From Oscillospiraceae bacterium (lineage in GTDB: Bacteria > Bacillota > Clostridia > Oscillospirales > Ruminococcaceae): a DNA stretch of 48,777 nucleotides. This document shows positions 23,721 through 32,663 of the stretch, piece after piece; position 1 is the first letter of the stretch, and each line of letters opens with the position of its first letter. The stretch is taken from assembly GCA_017848055.1 (NCBI GenBank), contig JAGALZ010000052.1:1-48777 (forward strand). The letters are read 5' to 3'. The notes under the pieces are model-generated. The model was given only the letters and a program-made list of their open reading frames with translations, made no database searches and had not been told where the DNA came from. A program made the translations under genes and the position numbers.

Positions 23721-26057
23721 TTATACGGTTGGTGTATCACAGACAGAAAGTGAGATATCAAGGCTGTCGTAAACTGCCGCATATCTGTATACTACGCCTG
23801 TGCTGTTGCCTGCCTCGTCAAATGTACCGGTAACAATTCTCTCGACTGTAATTTCTCTGATTTCGCCCGGGTAGTTTGTGTCATAGACCTGGAGAATGAA
23901 TCTTCTCGGACAGTCTGCGTCCTGGATAAGAGAAATTGCATTTACAGCGTGGTTGCCGTTGATGAGAAGAACTGCAGGAGTTCCTTCGAGGAGTCTTTGC
24001 TGGATACGGTCAAAGCACTCTTTGCCGTCTGCGAGCTTGATTACGTTCTTTTCAACGTTTTCCCAGATAAGCACGTGGTGTCTTAAAAGTGCCTTATAAA
24101 GCTCAGCCTCGTCCTTGCTGTAAGCTGATTCGATAGCGGAAGAATTGTTCGCAACGTCGATTGCGAGAAGCTGCGCATACAGCCAGCTTCCAAGTCCGAG
24201 GTCCTTGATATCATAATTTACTGTACCGAAGCCCTGTGACTTTGCCTTGTTTAAGATATCCGCCTTTACAGGGAGAATAGTCTGTTCCTTCTTCTCAAAA
24301 TCGAGGTAGTCTGTGAGTTTTGAGTACTCGTTTGTTTTGATTGCCTGGACTGTAATTTCATTAAGCGGGGTGTGTCCCTTGTACTTTTCTGCGATAGTTG
24401 TGGATGAGAAATCATAGCCGTTTGCCTTGAATACAAACTTGCTGTCAGATTCAGGCTTATACTCAGGAAGTGTAAGCTTCAGCTGTCCTGTGTACCAATC
24501 TCTTGCAAACATTGCCATACCGAAGCAGGTACCGTTTGATGAGGTTGTACGGAAGTTTCCGAACGAGAAGCCGTTAACTGACGGAACAAAGCCGGTGTTT
24601 GCGATAGAATAGCCCGACTTTCCTTCTGTGCCGTAGCTGATGATGTCGTAGTTAAAGGTTGTTTCAATCTGAGTGAATACCTCGTCGAGAGCTTCAGCGT
24701 CAGCAGCTGTGTAGTATCTGCCGCCTGTGCCTTCTGCAATCTGCTGCATTCTCTTCTTGTTTACACTCTGACCAAGACCGATTGTAAGAATGATAATATT
24801 CTTATCATTGGCAGCTTCTATAATTGCCTGAGGTTCAACAGTCTTGTCGCTGTCTGAGTGACCGTCACAGAGCATGATAATCATATTGCTGTAGTTGCCC
24901 TCGGTTGTATCGAACTCACCGATTGCGTTCATTACGGCGTTCTCAAAGTCGGTACCGTTGAACACTTCCTTTTCGTTCTTGATTCTGTCAAGAGCCTTGG
25001 AAAGTGACTTCTTATCAGTTGTGAACTCTACCATTTCGGTGTAGGTAGCGGTAAACTTGCTTATTCCGACAAGGCTTCCGTCAGCGAGCATATCGATGAT
25101 ATTCTTCGAGAGGTCAAGACGCTTGAAGTTTACGTCATTTTCCTCTGAGCCTCTGCACATCTCCTCAGGATACATTGAGCCTGAGTTGTCGATAAGAAGC
25201 TGGACTCTCATAACCGGAGCTTCACCTATCGCACTTACCTTGCCGAGCATATATGTTGCACATCTGTCGATATCAGCAGAAATTGTTCCTGCTGCTGTAT
25301 CAACCACAGAATCAACCTTCACAAACTCACTTGTGCGAGGGTCAAAGCGGTAGATAGAAATGTCCTGCGACTTTGCGCCGTTTGCCTCAAGCTCCTTGAA
25401 ATCAACTGCGAATGTGAGCTTTGCGGAAACGAATGTATAGTCGGTATAGAAGCTGATTGCGTCAGAGAGAATAGCCATATTCGACTTGAAGCCTACAAGG
25501 TCAAGATTATCAAAAACAGTATCGCTGATATTTGCGTTACCCGAAACCTTGAGAGTTGCATTCTTATATGTTCTCTCGATATCGAAAACTCTCTGTCCGT
25601 CCTGGGTTGTGCCGTCAGAGGATTCCTTCTTAGGGTCAAGGCCCAAAATAAGCTCATAACCGTCGAGAATTCCGTCGCCGTCGGTGTCGTTCTTGGTAGG
25701 GTCAGAGCCTATGTTTACCTCGTCACCGTCGCTTACGCCGTCCTTGTCGGTATCCTGCTCCTGATAGTTGGTAGCAAGCTCTTCTTCGGTACCGTTATTT
25801 ATACCATCGTTGTCGTCGTCATTGGAAATACGATAATCAGATTCGAGTGTCAGAGTATCAGTGCTGATACTTGAAACGAGATTCTTGATTCTTTCCTCTT
25901 CCTGTCCATCCTTGAGGTTGGAAACAAGTGTGGACACACCGACAATTGCAGCAATAACTGCTGCAGAAATTCCTAAAATTTTCGCTTTGAGTTTAAGAGA
26001 TTTCTTTCTGTACTCCTTATACTCCGCTTTAGTCATAAGGTCCTTATCGACCGCCAT
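23721..26057 (-). CDS. Membrane-anchored VWA protein with calcium repeats and a cysteine-peptidase-like domain
   Basis: A 778-residue protein. A basic N-terminus and one membrane helix (about 26-47) anchor it with the bulk outside. Residues 78-140 carry three Asp-rich calcium-type repeats (DDDNDGINNG, DTDKDGVSDGDE, DTDGDGILDGYE). A von Willebrand factor A domain (about 283-465) has a full metal site: DNSGS (290-294), GTD (368-370) and the Asp in LCDGHSD (398). The C-terminal third has CFGMA (Cys511), GNHAVNA (His703) and VYDTNYPGE (Asp726), the order of a papain-like catalytic triad. Binding or processing of extracellular protein is likely; the exact target is unknown. ATG at 26057 with GGGAGAG 8 nt upstream. 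Single gene. Confidence 0.8.
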   Translation of the reverse strand: MAVDKDLMTKAEYKEYRKKSLKLKAKILGISAAVIAAIVGVSTLVSNLKDGQEEERIKNLVSSISTDTLTLESDYRISNDDDNDGINNGTEEELATNYQEQDTDKDGVSDGDEVNIGSDPTKNDTDGDGILDGYELILGLDPKKESSDGTTQDGQRVFDIERTYKNATLKVSGNANISDTVFDNLDLVGFKSNMAILSDAISFYTDYTFVSAKLTFAVDFKELEANGAKSQDISIYRFDPRTSEFVKVDSVVDTAAGTISADIDRCATYMLGKVSAIGEAPVMRVQLLIDNSGSMYPEEMCRGSEENDVNFKRLDLSKNIIDMLADGSLVGISKFTATYTEMVEFTTDKKSLSKALDRIKNEKEVFNGTDFENAVMNAIGEFDTTEGNYSNMIIMLCDGHSDSDKTVEPQAIIEAANDKNIIILTIGLGQSVNKKRMQQIAEGTGGRYYTAADAEALDEVFTQIETTFNYDIISYGTEGKSGYSIANTGFVPSVNGFSFGNFRTTSSNGTCFGMAMFARDWYTGQLKLTLPEYKPESDSKFVFKANGYDFSSTTIAEKYKGHTPLNEITVQAIKTNEYSKLTDYLDFEKKEQTILPVKADILNKAKSQGFGTVNYDIKDLGLGSWLYAQLLAIDVANNSSAIESAYSKDEAELYKALLRHHVLIWENVEKNVIKLADGKECFDRIQQRLLEGTPAVLLINGNHAVNAISLIQDADCPRRFILQVYDTNYPGEIREITVERIVTGTFDEAGNSTGVVYRYAAVYDSLDISLSVCDTPTV

Positions 26058-26096
26058 TATTGTCACTCTCCCTATGTTAATATTACCATAGAATGT

Positions 26097-26131
26097 ATTA
26101 TAAGTTTACATTAGACTATGCAATATGTCAA
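26097..26131 (-). promoter_or_regulatory. Promoter region of the VWA protein gene
   Basis: A perfect -35 TTGACA (26126-26131) lies 17 nt from TAAACT (26103-26108); a perfect TATAAT (26097-26102) lies just downstream but at a poor distance. Which -10 is used cannot be decided. Confidence 0.45.
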
Positions 26132-26174
26132 GACACATCTCATATAAAATCAGTAAATAATCTGTTAAGGCGAA

Positions 26175-27689
26175 TTACTCGTCGTTTCTTGAGGTTCTGA
26201 ACGGAGCAAGCGGAATACCGTTCTTACCGTAAACGCTCACGTCGCACCAGTTGAAGCAGTCATATCTTGCATACAAAGGCTCTTTCACCTTGTCGCTTGA
26301 AATAAAGATTCTGTCGCCGCAGATTTTAGCGTTTGCCGCAGTAAACTGCTTATCCTCGCCTGCGATTTCAAAGCCGCAAAGCTCGCCCTTCACGTCGAAG
26401 CCGTCCTTTGCATAATCAAAGCAAAGCTCGATTCCGCCGTCCTTATAGATATGCGAAGCATACATAGGGCCGAAGGCATCTACATCCTTGCCATAGCAGA
26501 GCTTGAGAGCCTGGAGTGCAAGTCTTAAGCCTACCGGCTTTTTGTCTGTAGGGTGGATATTGTCAAACTCGCCGCAGTCAGAGATTACAGCGATACCTGT
26601 GTTCTTTACTGTCTTGAAAACTCTCATCTGGGCTTCTCTTACCTTCACCCAGTGCTTGTAGTCGGGGTCATTTGCGTACTTGAACATAGGAAGCTGAACG
26701 ATTAAGAATGCAAGCTCGTCATCGCCCCACTTCTCTCTCCAGAGGGAAATGAGCTTTGTAAGCATCTTATGGTAGATAGTCGGCTTATGGTCGTCGCTTT
26801 CGCCCTGGTAGTATGTAAAGCCACGGAGAGTATACGGACATACTCTCATGAGCATTGTTTCAAAGAGTCCGCAAGGTCTGAATGGATTCTGAGAGCACAT
26901 AGGGCCCGGCCACATATTCTTTCCGCACGCTTCCTGCACCTCGTCCCAGCTTGCATTCGGATGCTCCTTATAGTAAGCCTGGCTCTTTTCAAACCACTGC
27001 TTGTCGTATTCTAAATACTCCTCGTACTCCTTTGTGAGCTGCTCCTCGGTCTTGTCGCCGAGCTTTTCCTTATAGTCGCTGATATAGGTTGCTGTGTCCT
27101 TATCCTCGAGAAGTGTTTCCTCATTCATCCACGCAGAAGCAGATGTGCCGCCCCAGTTACAGCCGATAAGACCGATTGTAACGCCAAGCTCCTTTGCAAG
27201 CTTCATTGCAAAATGCAGACCAACCGCTGACCAGGCTCTTGAATTTTCAGGTGAAGCCTCATACCAGCAGGTGTTTTCCTCAACCTTATAGAAGTTATCG
27301 TTGATAACGCCCTGCTTCTGGGTATAATAAAATCTTACTCCGCACTCAGGTGTAAGCGACTTTAAAAGCTCCTCGCCGTCCTTTGCCGAGTGAACCTCAA
27401 GCTCCATATTTGACTGGCCGCCACAGAGCCATACCTCTCCTACTGCGACGTTTTCGAAAATCTTCTCGCCGTTTTCAGAGCTTACCTTAACTGTAATTGC
27501 ATCCATTGCCTGCATTGGCGGAAGTATTGCCTGCCATCTGCCGTCATTTACAACTGCCTTAACAGACACAGAAAGCTCTGGGATTGAAACTGTGATTTTC
27601 TCGCCGTTATCTGCTGTGCCGAAAATGCTCACATTCTTTTCTCTCTGCAATACCATATTGCTTGAAAATACTGCTGCTACCTTGAACAT
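26175..27689 (-). CDS. Sialate O-acetylesterase family protein
   Basis: A 504-residue SGNH-fold enzyme without signal peptide, so probably cytoplasmic. The nucleophile is in GGQSNME (Ser93), the QGESD block is at 295-299, and the Asp/His pair is in DNIHP (Asp376, His379). Family members remove O-acetyl groups from sialic acids or from xylo-oligosaccharides; both substrates are possible here, and no nan genes are in view. The beta-rich N-terminal 85 residues and C-terminal 100 residues flank the catalytic domain. GGAGGA precedes the ATG. It lies 18 nt behind the ABC-F gene and is probably co-transcribed with it. No clear terminator follows. Confidence 0.88.
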   Translation of the reverse strand: MFKVAAVFSSNMVLQREKNVSIFGTADNGEKITVSIPELSVSVKAVVNDGRWQAILPPMQAMDAITVKVSSENGEKIFENVAVGEVWLCGGQSNMELEVHSAKDGEELLKSLTPECGVRFYYTQKQGVINDNFYKVEENTCWYEASPENSRAWSAVGLHFAMKLAKELGVTIGLIGCNWGGTSASAWMNEETLLEDKDTATYISDYKEKLGDKTEEQLTKEYEEYLEYDKQWFEKSQAYYKEHPNASWDEVQEACGKNMWPGPMCSQNPFRPCGLFETMLMRVCPYTLRGFTYYQGESDDHKPTIYHKMLTKLISLWREKWGDDELAFLIVQLPMFKYANDPDYKHWVKVREAQMRVFKTVKNTGIAVISDCGEFDNIHPTDKKPVGLRLALQALKLCYGKDVDAFGPMYASHIYKDGGIELCFDYAKDGFDVKGELCGFEIAGEDKQFTAANAKICGDRIFISSDKVKEPLYARYDCFNWCDVSVYGKNGIPLAPFRTSRNDE

Positions 27690-27707
27690 TGCTTTTTCCT
27701 CCTCAAA

Positions 27708-29324
27708 TTACTGGATAAAGGACTTCATTCCACGTTCTCTTCTAAACTCCAAGAACTCCTCGTAGGTGCCCTGTCTGTCGAGAACGCCGTCCTCGGTAAT
27801 TTCTATAATTCTGTTTGAAACAGTCTGCATGATTTCGTGGTCGTGTGATGCTAAGATTACGACTCCCTTGAAGTCGGAGAGTGCGTTATTTACTGCTGTG
27901 ATGCTTTCGAGGTCGAGGTGGTTTGTAGGTCTGTCGAGCATTACGCAGTTAGAGCCGAAGAGCATCATTCTCGAGAACATACATCTTACCTTTTCGCCTC
28001 CCGAGAGAACCTTTACAGGCTTATAGATATCGTCGCCGGTAAAGAGCATCTTTCCTAAGAAGCCACGCAGGAAGGTTTCGGTTTCCTCGGTTGTGGAGTA
28101 CTGTCTGATCCACTCAACGATGCTAAGGTCGCAGTCATTGAAGTACTCGGAGTTATCCTTAGGGAAGTAGGATGTAGTGATTGTGCTTCCCCACTTGAAG
28201 CTGCCCTCGTCAGCTTCCTCCTCGCCCATAAGGATTTTAAAGAGCATTGTGATTGCTTGCTCCGACTCACCTATGAACGAAACCTTATCTGTTCTGCCTA
28301 AGGTAAAGGAAACGTTATTGAGGAGCTTCACGCCGTCAACAGTCTTTGAGATACCGTTGACCTGGAGAATTTCCTTGCCCGGCTCTCTGTCCATATTGAA
28401 GGCAATAAACGGATACTTTCTTGATGATGCAGGCATTTCCTCGACTGTAATCTTATCAAGAAGCTTTCTTCTTGAGGTTGCCTGCTTGGACTTTGATTTG
28501 TTAGCAGAGAACCTTGCGATAAATTCCTGGAGCTCCTTGATTTTCTCCTCAGCCTTCTTGTTCTGCTGCTTAATCATTCTCTGGATAAGCTGTGACGACT
28601 CGTACCAGAACTCGTAGTTTCCGACATACATCTTAATCTTGGTGTAGTCGATATCCACGATATGTGTGCAGACGTTGTTGAGGAAGTGTCTGTCGTGGGA
28701 TACAACGATAACTGTACCGAAATACTCGGCTAAAAAGTCCTCGAGCCATCTGATAGCGTCGATATCGAGGTGGTTTGTAGGCTCGTCGAGGAGAATGATA
28801 TCAGGATTTCCGAAGAGTGCCTGTGCAAGAAGCACCTTTACCTTTTCGTTACCCGAGAGGAGAGCCATCTGGGTATAGAGGATATCCTCAGAGAGTCCTA
28901 AGCCCTGGATGAGCTTTGAGGCATCCGACTCAGCTTCCCAGCCGTTGAGCTCAGCAAACTCGCCCTCGAGCTGTGCAGCAAGATCGCCGTCTTCCTCGGT
29001 GAAATCTTCCTTAGCGTAAAGTTCATCCTTCTGCTTCATTATCTGATAGAGTCGCTCGTTACCCATAATTACGGTATCGAGGACGTTATAATCATCGTAT
29101 GCGAAGTGGTCCTGCTTGAGGACAGACATTCTCTGTTCCTTTGAGATAACTACATCGCCGCCCGACGGCTCAAGCTCTCCGCAGAGAATTTTGAGGAAGG
29201 TAGACTTCCCTGCACCATTTGCGCCGATGACACCATAGCAGTTTCCGTCAGCAAATTTAAGGTCGACATCCTTAAAGAGGTATGTTCCTCCGAACTGCAG
29301 GCTGACATTGTTTACACTTATCAT
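27708..29324 (-). CDS. ABC-F family ATPase (YkpA/YbiT-like)
   Basis: A 538-residue cytoplasmic protein of two ABC ATPase domains without membrane helices, joined by a charged linker (about 240-300). ABC-F proteins bind the ribosome and act in translation, some giving antibiotic protection. Domain 1 has an intact Walker A (GANGAGKST) and Walker B (LLDEPTNHLD), but its signature reads LSGNEK. Domain 2 has a proper signature (LSGGEK) but a broken Walker A (GESEQAIT) and DRPTN in place of DEPTN. So one composite ATP site is complete and the other is degenerate; a partly similar asymmetry is usual in this subfamily. GGAGAA precedes the ATG; promoter at 29362-29391. Confidence 0.9.
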   Translation of the reverse strand: MISVNNVSLQFGGTYLFKDVDLKFADGNCYGVIGANGAGKSTFLKILCGELEPSGGDVVISKEQRMSVLKQDHFAYDDYNVLDTVIMGNERLYQIMKQKDELYAKEDFTEEDGDLAAQLEGEFAELNGWEAESDASKLIQGLGLSEDILYTQMALLSGNEKVKVLLAQALFGNPDIILLDEPTNHLDIDAIRWLEDFLAEYFGTVIVVSHDRHFLNNVCTHIVDIDYTKIKMYVGNYEFWYESSQLIQRMIKQQNKKAEEKIKELQEFIARFSANKSKSKQATSRRKLLDKITVEEMPASSRKYPFIAFNMDREPGKEILQVNGISKTVDGVKLLNNVSFTLGRTDKVSFIGESEQAITMLFKILMGEEEADEGSFKWGSTITTSYFPKDNSEYFNDCDLSIVEWIRQYSTTEETETFLRGFLGKMLFTGDDIYKPVKVLSGGEKVRCMFSRMMLFGSNCVMLDRPTNHLDLESITAVNNALSDFKGVVILASHDHEIMQTVSNRIIEITEDGVLDRQGTYEEFLEFRRERGMKSFIQ

Positions 29325-29361
29325 AATTTTACTTCTCCATTCTTATTACATTATCCTTTTT

Positions 29362-29391
29362 ATTATACACTATTTTACCACTGATAGTCAA
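29362..29391 (-). promoter_or_regulatory. ABC-F gene promoter
   Basis: TTGACT (29386-29391), 18-nt spacer, TATAAT (29362-29367) on the minus strand, directly behind the ribosomal cluster's terminator. Confidence 0.78.
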
Positions 29392-29409
29392 GCAGAACGG
29401 GCATATAAA

Positions 29410-29438
29410 AAGACCTCCGACTTATCATCGAAGGTCTT
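29410..29438 (-). terminator. Terminator of the S10-spc-alpha cluster
   Basis: Eleven-bp stem AAGACCTTCGA/TCGGAGGTCTT (one G-U pair) with a 7-nt loop and a TTTATA tail on the minus strand, 21 nt after the rplQ stop. Confidence 0.88.
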
Positions 29439-29459
29439 AATATTTAATTTAATCTGAGA

Positions 29460-29801
29460 TTAAACAAGCTGAATAATAGCCATTTCAGCAGCGTCGCCAC
29501 GACGTGGGCCAATCTTTACGATCTTGGTGTAACCACCCTTGCGCTCAGCATAGGTAGGTGCAATTTCGTCGAAAAGCTTCTTAGCAACGCTTTCCTTAGT
29601 AACGTATGCCAAAACCTGACGCTTTGAATGTAAATCGCCGGCCTTACCGAGAGTAATCATCTTCTCAGCCATAGCGCTTACTTCTTTAGCTCTTGTTACA
29701 GTTGTTTCAATCTTACCCTTTTCAAGAAGGAAAGTAACCATAGCTCTAAGCATAGCCTTTCTGTGGTCACTTGCTCTTCCAAGCTTTCTTGTTCCTGGCA
29801 T
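29460..29801 (-). CDS. rplQ: 50S ribosomal protein L17
   Basis: A 113-residue large-subunit protein, the last gene of the ribosomal cluster. It begins with the family's typical basic segment ([18 protein letters not shown]) and ends in [29 protein letters not shown] sequence. L17 lines the peptide exit region of the 50S subunit. The ATG follows AGGAG by 9 nt and lies 17 nt behind rpoA, the standard alpha-operon order. The cluster's only strong terminator follows. Confidence 0.97.
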   Translation of the reverse strand: MPGTRKLGRASDHRKAMLRAMVTFLLEKGKIETTVTRAKEVSAMAEKMITLGKAGDLHSKRQVLAYVTKESVAKKLFDEIAPTYAERKGGYTKIVKIGPRRGDAAEMAIIQLV

Positions 29802-29818
29802 AGATATTCACTCCTATC

Positions 29819-30781
29819 TTAATTATCTTCTTCTGAGCTAAGGTCATAACCTAAAGACCTCAGCTTCTCCTTGACCTCGTCAAATGACTTCTTACCGAGG
29901 TTTCTGACCTTCATCATTTCCTCTTCGGACTTTTCAATAAGGTCATTAACTGTGTTGATGCCTGCTCTCTTCAAGCAGTTGAAGGAACGAACAGACAAAT
30001 CAAGCTCTTCGATAGTCATTTCGAGAATCTTTTCCTTACCCTTGTCGTCCTTTTCAACGAGCATTTCAACAACGTTTGCTTCCTCGGAAAGGTCGATGAA
30101 CAGGTTAAGGTGCTCAGTGAGCAGCTTAGCTGCTAAGGATACAGCTTCCTTTGCGGAAATTGTACCGTCAGTCCAAACCTCTAAAATGAGCTTGTCGTAG
30201 TCGGTAATCTGGCCGACACGAGTATTTTCAACGGTATAGTTTACCTTCAGAACAGGAGTATAGATACTGTCCATTGCAATTACGCCGATTGGTGTGTTTG
30301 CAGGCATGAGCTGCTTGTTCTTTTCAGAAGTTACGTAGCCTCTGCCTCTGTCGATAACTATTTCCATATAAAGTTTTGCACCTGCACCGAGTGTTGCGAT
30401 GTGCATATCAGGAACAAGGATATCAACCTCAGAGTCGGTCTTGATATCGCCTGCTGTTACCTCGCACTCGCCTTCTGCTTCAATGTAGATAGTCTTTGGT
30501 CCCTCGCCGTAAAGCTTAGCTGTGAGACCTTTAAGGTTAAGGACGATTTCTGTTACATCTTCCTTAACGCCCGGGATAGTGGAAAGCTCATGGTGAACGC
30601 CGTCAATCTTTACAGATGTAACTGCTACACCGGGCAGAGAAGAGAGCAGAACTCTTCTCAAGCTGTTTCCAAGAGTTGTACCATAGCCTCTCTCAAGCGG
30701 CTCCAGAACGAACTTACCGTAGGTTCCGTTGCTTTTAAGTTCAACTATATCAATATCTGGCTTTTCAATTTTTTCAAGCAT
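29819..30781 (-). CDS. rpoA: RNA polymerase alpha subunit
   Basis: A 320-residue subunit that starts RNA polymerase assembly and contacts promoter DNA and activators. The N-terminal dimerisation domain holds [17 protein letters not shown]; the C-terminal domain (about 250-312) has the helix-hairpin-helix [19 protein letters not shown] and [15 protein letters not shown]. Length is normal. GGGAGGG precedes the ATG. Unlike most genes in the cluster it is separated from its upstream neighbour rpsD by 118 nt, which contain competing hairpins (see 30782-30899). Confidence 0.98.
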   Translation of the reverse strand: MLEKIEKPDIDIVELKSNGTYGKFVLEPLERGYGTTLGNSLRRVLLSSLPGVAVTSVKIDGVHHELSTIPGVKEDVTEIVLNLKGLTAKLYGEGPKTIYIEAEGECEVTAGDIKTDSEVDILVPDMHIATLGAGAKLYMEIVIDRGRGYVTSEKNKQLMPANTPIGVIAMDSIYTPVLKVNYTVENTRVGQITDYDKLILEVWTDGTISAKEAVSLAAKLLTEHLNLFIDLSEEANVVEMLVEKDDKGKEKILEMTIEELDLSVRSFNCLKRAGINTVNDLIEKSEEEMMKVRNLGKKSFDEVKEKLRSLGYDLSSEEDN

Positions 30782-30899
30782 TTATAACCCTCCCGTTTCC
30801 AAAACTCGAATGTTTTTAACGAATGCAGCAATGATTTTTGACCATTGCTTTACCAATCCATCAAGAATCGGGCAAACACCCGACTCAAGCGGGGTGTTA
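30782..30899 (-). promoter_or_regulatory. Structured rpsD-rpoA intercistronic leader
   Basis: The 118-nt gap can form hairpin X (30875-30898, arms AACACCC/GGGTGTT) or hairpin Y (30865-30886, arms GAATCGGG/CCCGACTC with one G-U pair in RNA), which share bases and exclude each other. A third hairpin (30828-30848, GCAATG/CATTGC) follows before the ribosome binding site. No U-run follows, so termination is unlikely; translation control or RNA processing is possible. Confidence 0.45.
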
Positions 30900-31496
30900 T
30901 TATTTGGAGTACAACTCAACGATGAGGTGCTCTTCAATCTCGTAATCGAGATCTTCCTTTGCAGGCATACGAACTACCTTAGCAGCGAGCTTCTCCTTGT
31001 CCATATCGAGCCATGTTGGAACGAGTCTGCCGTTTGTAGCTTCAACGATTTCCTTGAACTTAGTGCTCTTCTTGCTCTTCTCTCTCAGGGAAATAACGTC
31101 GCCAGCCTTTACTCTGTAAGAAGGAATGTCAACTCTCTGTCCGTTTACGTCAAAGTGACCGTGAACTACGAGCTGTCTTGCTTCTCTTCTTGTCATGGAA
31201 AGACCCATTCTGAAGACGATGTTATCAAGTCTTGATTCAAGACATGTCAGAAGGTTTGAACCTGCCTGACCTTCCATCTTCTGTGCGATTTCAAAGTAGT
31301 GATAGAACTGCTTTTCCAGAACGCCGTAGATGAATTTAAGCTTCTGCTTTTCCTTAAGCTGCATACCGTATTCAGAAACTTTCTTTCTCTTGTTAGCGTT
31401 AGGGTCACGCTTTGTTTCCTTAGCCACACCCATAACCATTGGGCTGATGCCTAAAGCCTTACATCTTTTAAGAATTGGTTCTCTGTTAACTGCCAT
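30900..31496 (-). CDS. rpsD: 30S ribosomal protein S4
   Basis: A 198-residue primary 16S-binding protein that starts small-subunit assembly and in several bacteria also represses its own mRNA. The C-terminal two-thirds contains the S4 RNA-binding domain (ESRLDNIVFRMGLSMTRREARQLVVHGH in the sequence). The N-terminus is the short form without the four-cysteine zinc site (only one Cys, in KRCKALG). The ATG at 31496 follows GGAGG by 8 nt; the open frame continues 15 codons upstream without a site. A 179-nt structured leader lies upstream (31497-31675). Confidence 0.97.
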   Translation of the reverse strand: MAVNREPILKRCKALGISPMVMGVAKETKRDPNANKRKKVSEYGMQLKEKQKLKFIYGVLEKQFYHYFEIAQKMEGQAGSNLLTCLESRLDNIVFRMGLSMTRREARQLVVHGHFDVNGQRVDIPSYRVKAGDVISLREKSKKSTKFKEIVEATNGRLVPTWLDMDKEKLAAKVVRMPAKEDLDYEIEEHLIVELYSK

Positions 31497-31675
31497 AATA
31501 TTTTCCTCCGTTTTGAAATAATATCGGACCTTGATACACAAGGGGAAGCCCCTTGCTTTGCATATTCTTTATATGCTCTTGTCCGACGCCGAGCAAACTT
31601 TGGGTAACTCGGTTTTAAGTTAATGTGAATGATTGCGGAAATTTTCCGCAAAGAGCAAAGTGTGCAATATACAGA
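31497..31675 (-). promoter_or_regulatory. Candidate S4 autoregulatory leader upstream of rpsD
   Basis: The 179-nt gap between rpsK and rpsD forms, in RNA order, a TTGCGGAAA/TTTCCGCAA hairpin (31633-31651), a CCGAG/CTCGG hairpin (31589-31612), and a three-way junction: closing stem TCGGAC/GTCCGA (31524-31529 with 31581-31586) enclosing GCATAT/ATATGC (31560-31576) and CAAGGGG/CCCCTTG (31539-31555). The ribosome binding site follows 13 nt after the junction. S4-controlled rpsD leaders are known in Bacillus; identity with that class is not shown. Confidence 0.55.
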
Positions 31676-32071
31676 CTACACTCTTCTTCTCTTTGGTGGG
31701 CGGCATCCGTTGTGTGGGATTGGGGTTACGTCCTTGATAAGTCTAACCTCTAAATCCTCGGACTGGAGAGCTCTGATAGCAGCTTCTCTTCCTGCGCCCG
31801 GGCCCTTTACGTATACTTCAACTGTCTTAAGGCCGTGCTCCTTAGCAGCTCTTGCAGCTGTTTCTGCAGCAGTCTGAGCAGCGAATGGAGTGGACTTCTT
31901 GGAGCCTCTGAAGCCAAGTCCGCCTGCGGATGCCCAAGAAATTGCATTGCCCTGAAGGTCAGTGATTGTAACGATTGTGTTGTTGAAAGTAGACTGGATA
32001 TGAACCTGTCCATTTTCGATGTTCTTTCTTTCGCGTCTACGGCGAATAGTAGTCTTCTTAACCTGAGCCAT
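31676..32071 (-). CDS. rpsK: 30S ribosomal protein S11
   Basis: A 131-residue platform protein of the small subunit that helps form the Shine-Dalgarno helix pocket. It shows [24 protein letters not shown], typical of S11, and ends in the conserved basic [11 protein letters not shown]. The N-terminal [16 protein letters not shown] part is basic as usual. It starts 13 nt behind rpsM with GGAGGGA upstream of the ATG. It is the last gene before the long structured gap leading to rpsD. Confidence 0.98.
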   Translation of the reverse strand: MAQVKKTTIRRRRERKNIENGQVHIQSTFNNTIVTITDLQGNAISWASAGGLGFRGSKKSTPFAAQTAAETAARAAKEHGLKTVEVYVKGPGAGREAAIRALQSEDLEVRLIKDVTPIPHNGCRPPKRRRV

Positions 32072-32084
32072 GTTCTATCCCTCC

Positions 32085-32453
32085 TTACTTCTTCTTGTTT
32101 GCGATTGTCTTTACAGGACCCTTACGAGTTCTTGCATTTGTCTTTGTTCTCTGGCCTCTTACCGGGAGTCCCTTGCGGTGACGTGTTCCACGGTAGCAAC
32201 CGATTTCGATAAGTCTCTTGATGTTGAGAGCAACTTCTCTTCTGAGGTCACCTTCAACAACAACGTTCTTGTCAATATACTCACGAAGTTTTGCTACATC
32301 CTCATCTGTGAGGTCCTTTACTCTTGTATCAGGATTGATACCTGTCTCCTCGAGGATCTTTGTAGCTGTTGGACGACCGATTCCGTAGATGTATGTGAGA
32401 CCGATTTCGATTCTCTTATTCTTCGGAAGGTCAATACTAGCAATACGAGCCAT
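32085..32453 (-). CDS. rpsM: 30S ribosomal protein S13
   Basis: A 122-residue head protein of the small subunit that contacts the P-site tRNA and L5. It opens with [20 protein letters not shown], has a helix-turn region around [16 protein letters not shown], and the [20 protein letters not shown] block near the end with a basic tail. GGAGG lies 12 nt before the ATG, an unusually long distance. The gene sits 29 nt behind rpmJ, the standard order at the spc/alpha junction. Confidence 0.98.
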   Translation of the reverse strand: MARIASIDLPKNKRIEIGLTYIYGIGRPTATKILEETGINPDTRVKDLTDEDVAKLREYIDKNVVVEGDLRREVALNIKRLIEIGCYRGTRHRKGLPVRGQRTKTNARTRKGPVKTIANKKK

Positions 32454-32482
32454 GTTTTAGCTGCACCTCCATTAATGTTTGT

Positions 32483-32596
32483 TTAGCCCTGACGCTGCTT
32501 GTGCTTAGGATTCTGGCAAATTACCATAACTTTGCCCTTACGCTTAATAACCTTGCACTTTTCACACATAGGCTTAACTGAAGGTCTTACTTTCAT
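32483..32596 (-). CDS. rpmJ: 50S ribosomal protein L36
   Basis: A 37-residue protein with the sequence pattern [14 protein letters not shown]...[13 protein letters not shown]. The zinc-ribbon ligands Cys11, Cys14, Cys27 and His32 are all present, so this is the zinc-containing form. L36 joins the 50S subunit late and contacts 23S rRNA near the L7/L12 base. The ATG at 32596 has AAGGAGG upstream. Position between infA and rpsM is the usual one. Confidence 0.96.
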   Translation of the reverse strand: MKVRPSVKPMCEKCKVIKRKGKVMVICQNPKHKQRQG

Positions 32597-32663
32597 GTGA
32601 ATACCTCCTTAATAGTTGGCAGATTTTCTGCCGTGGTTAATTGTGTTTCTTTACAGAGATCTT

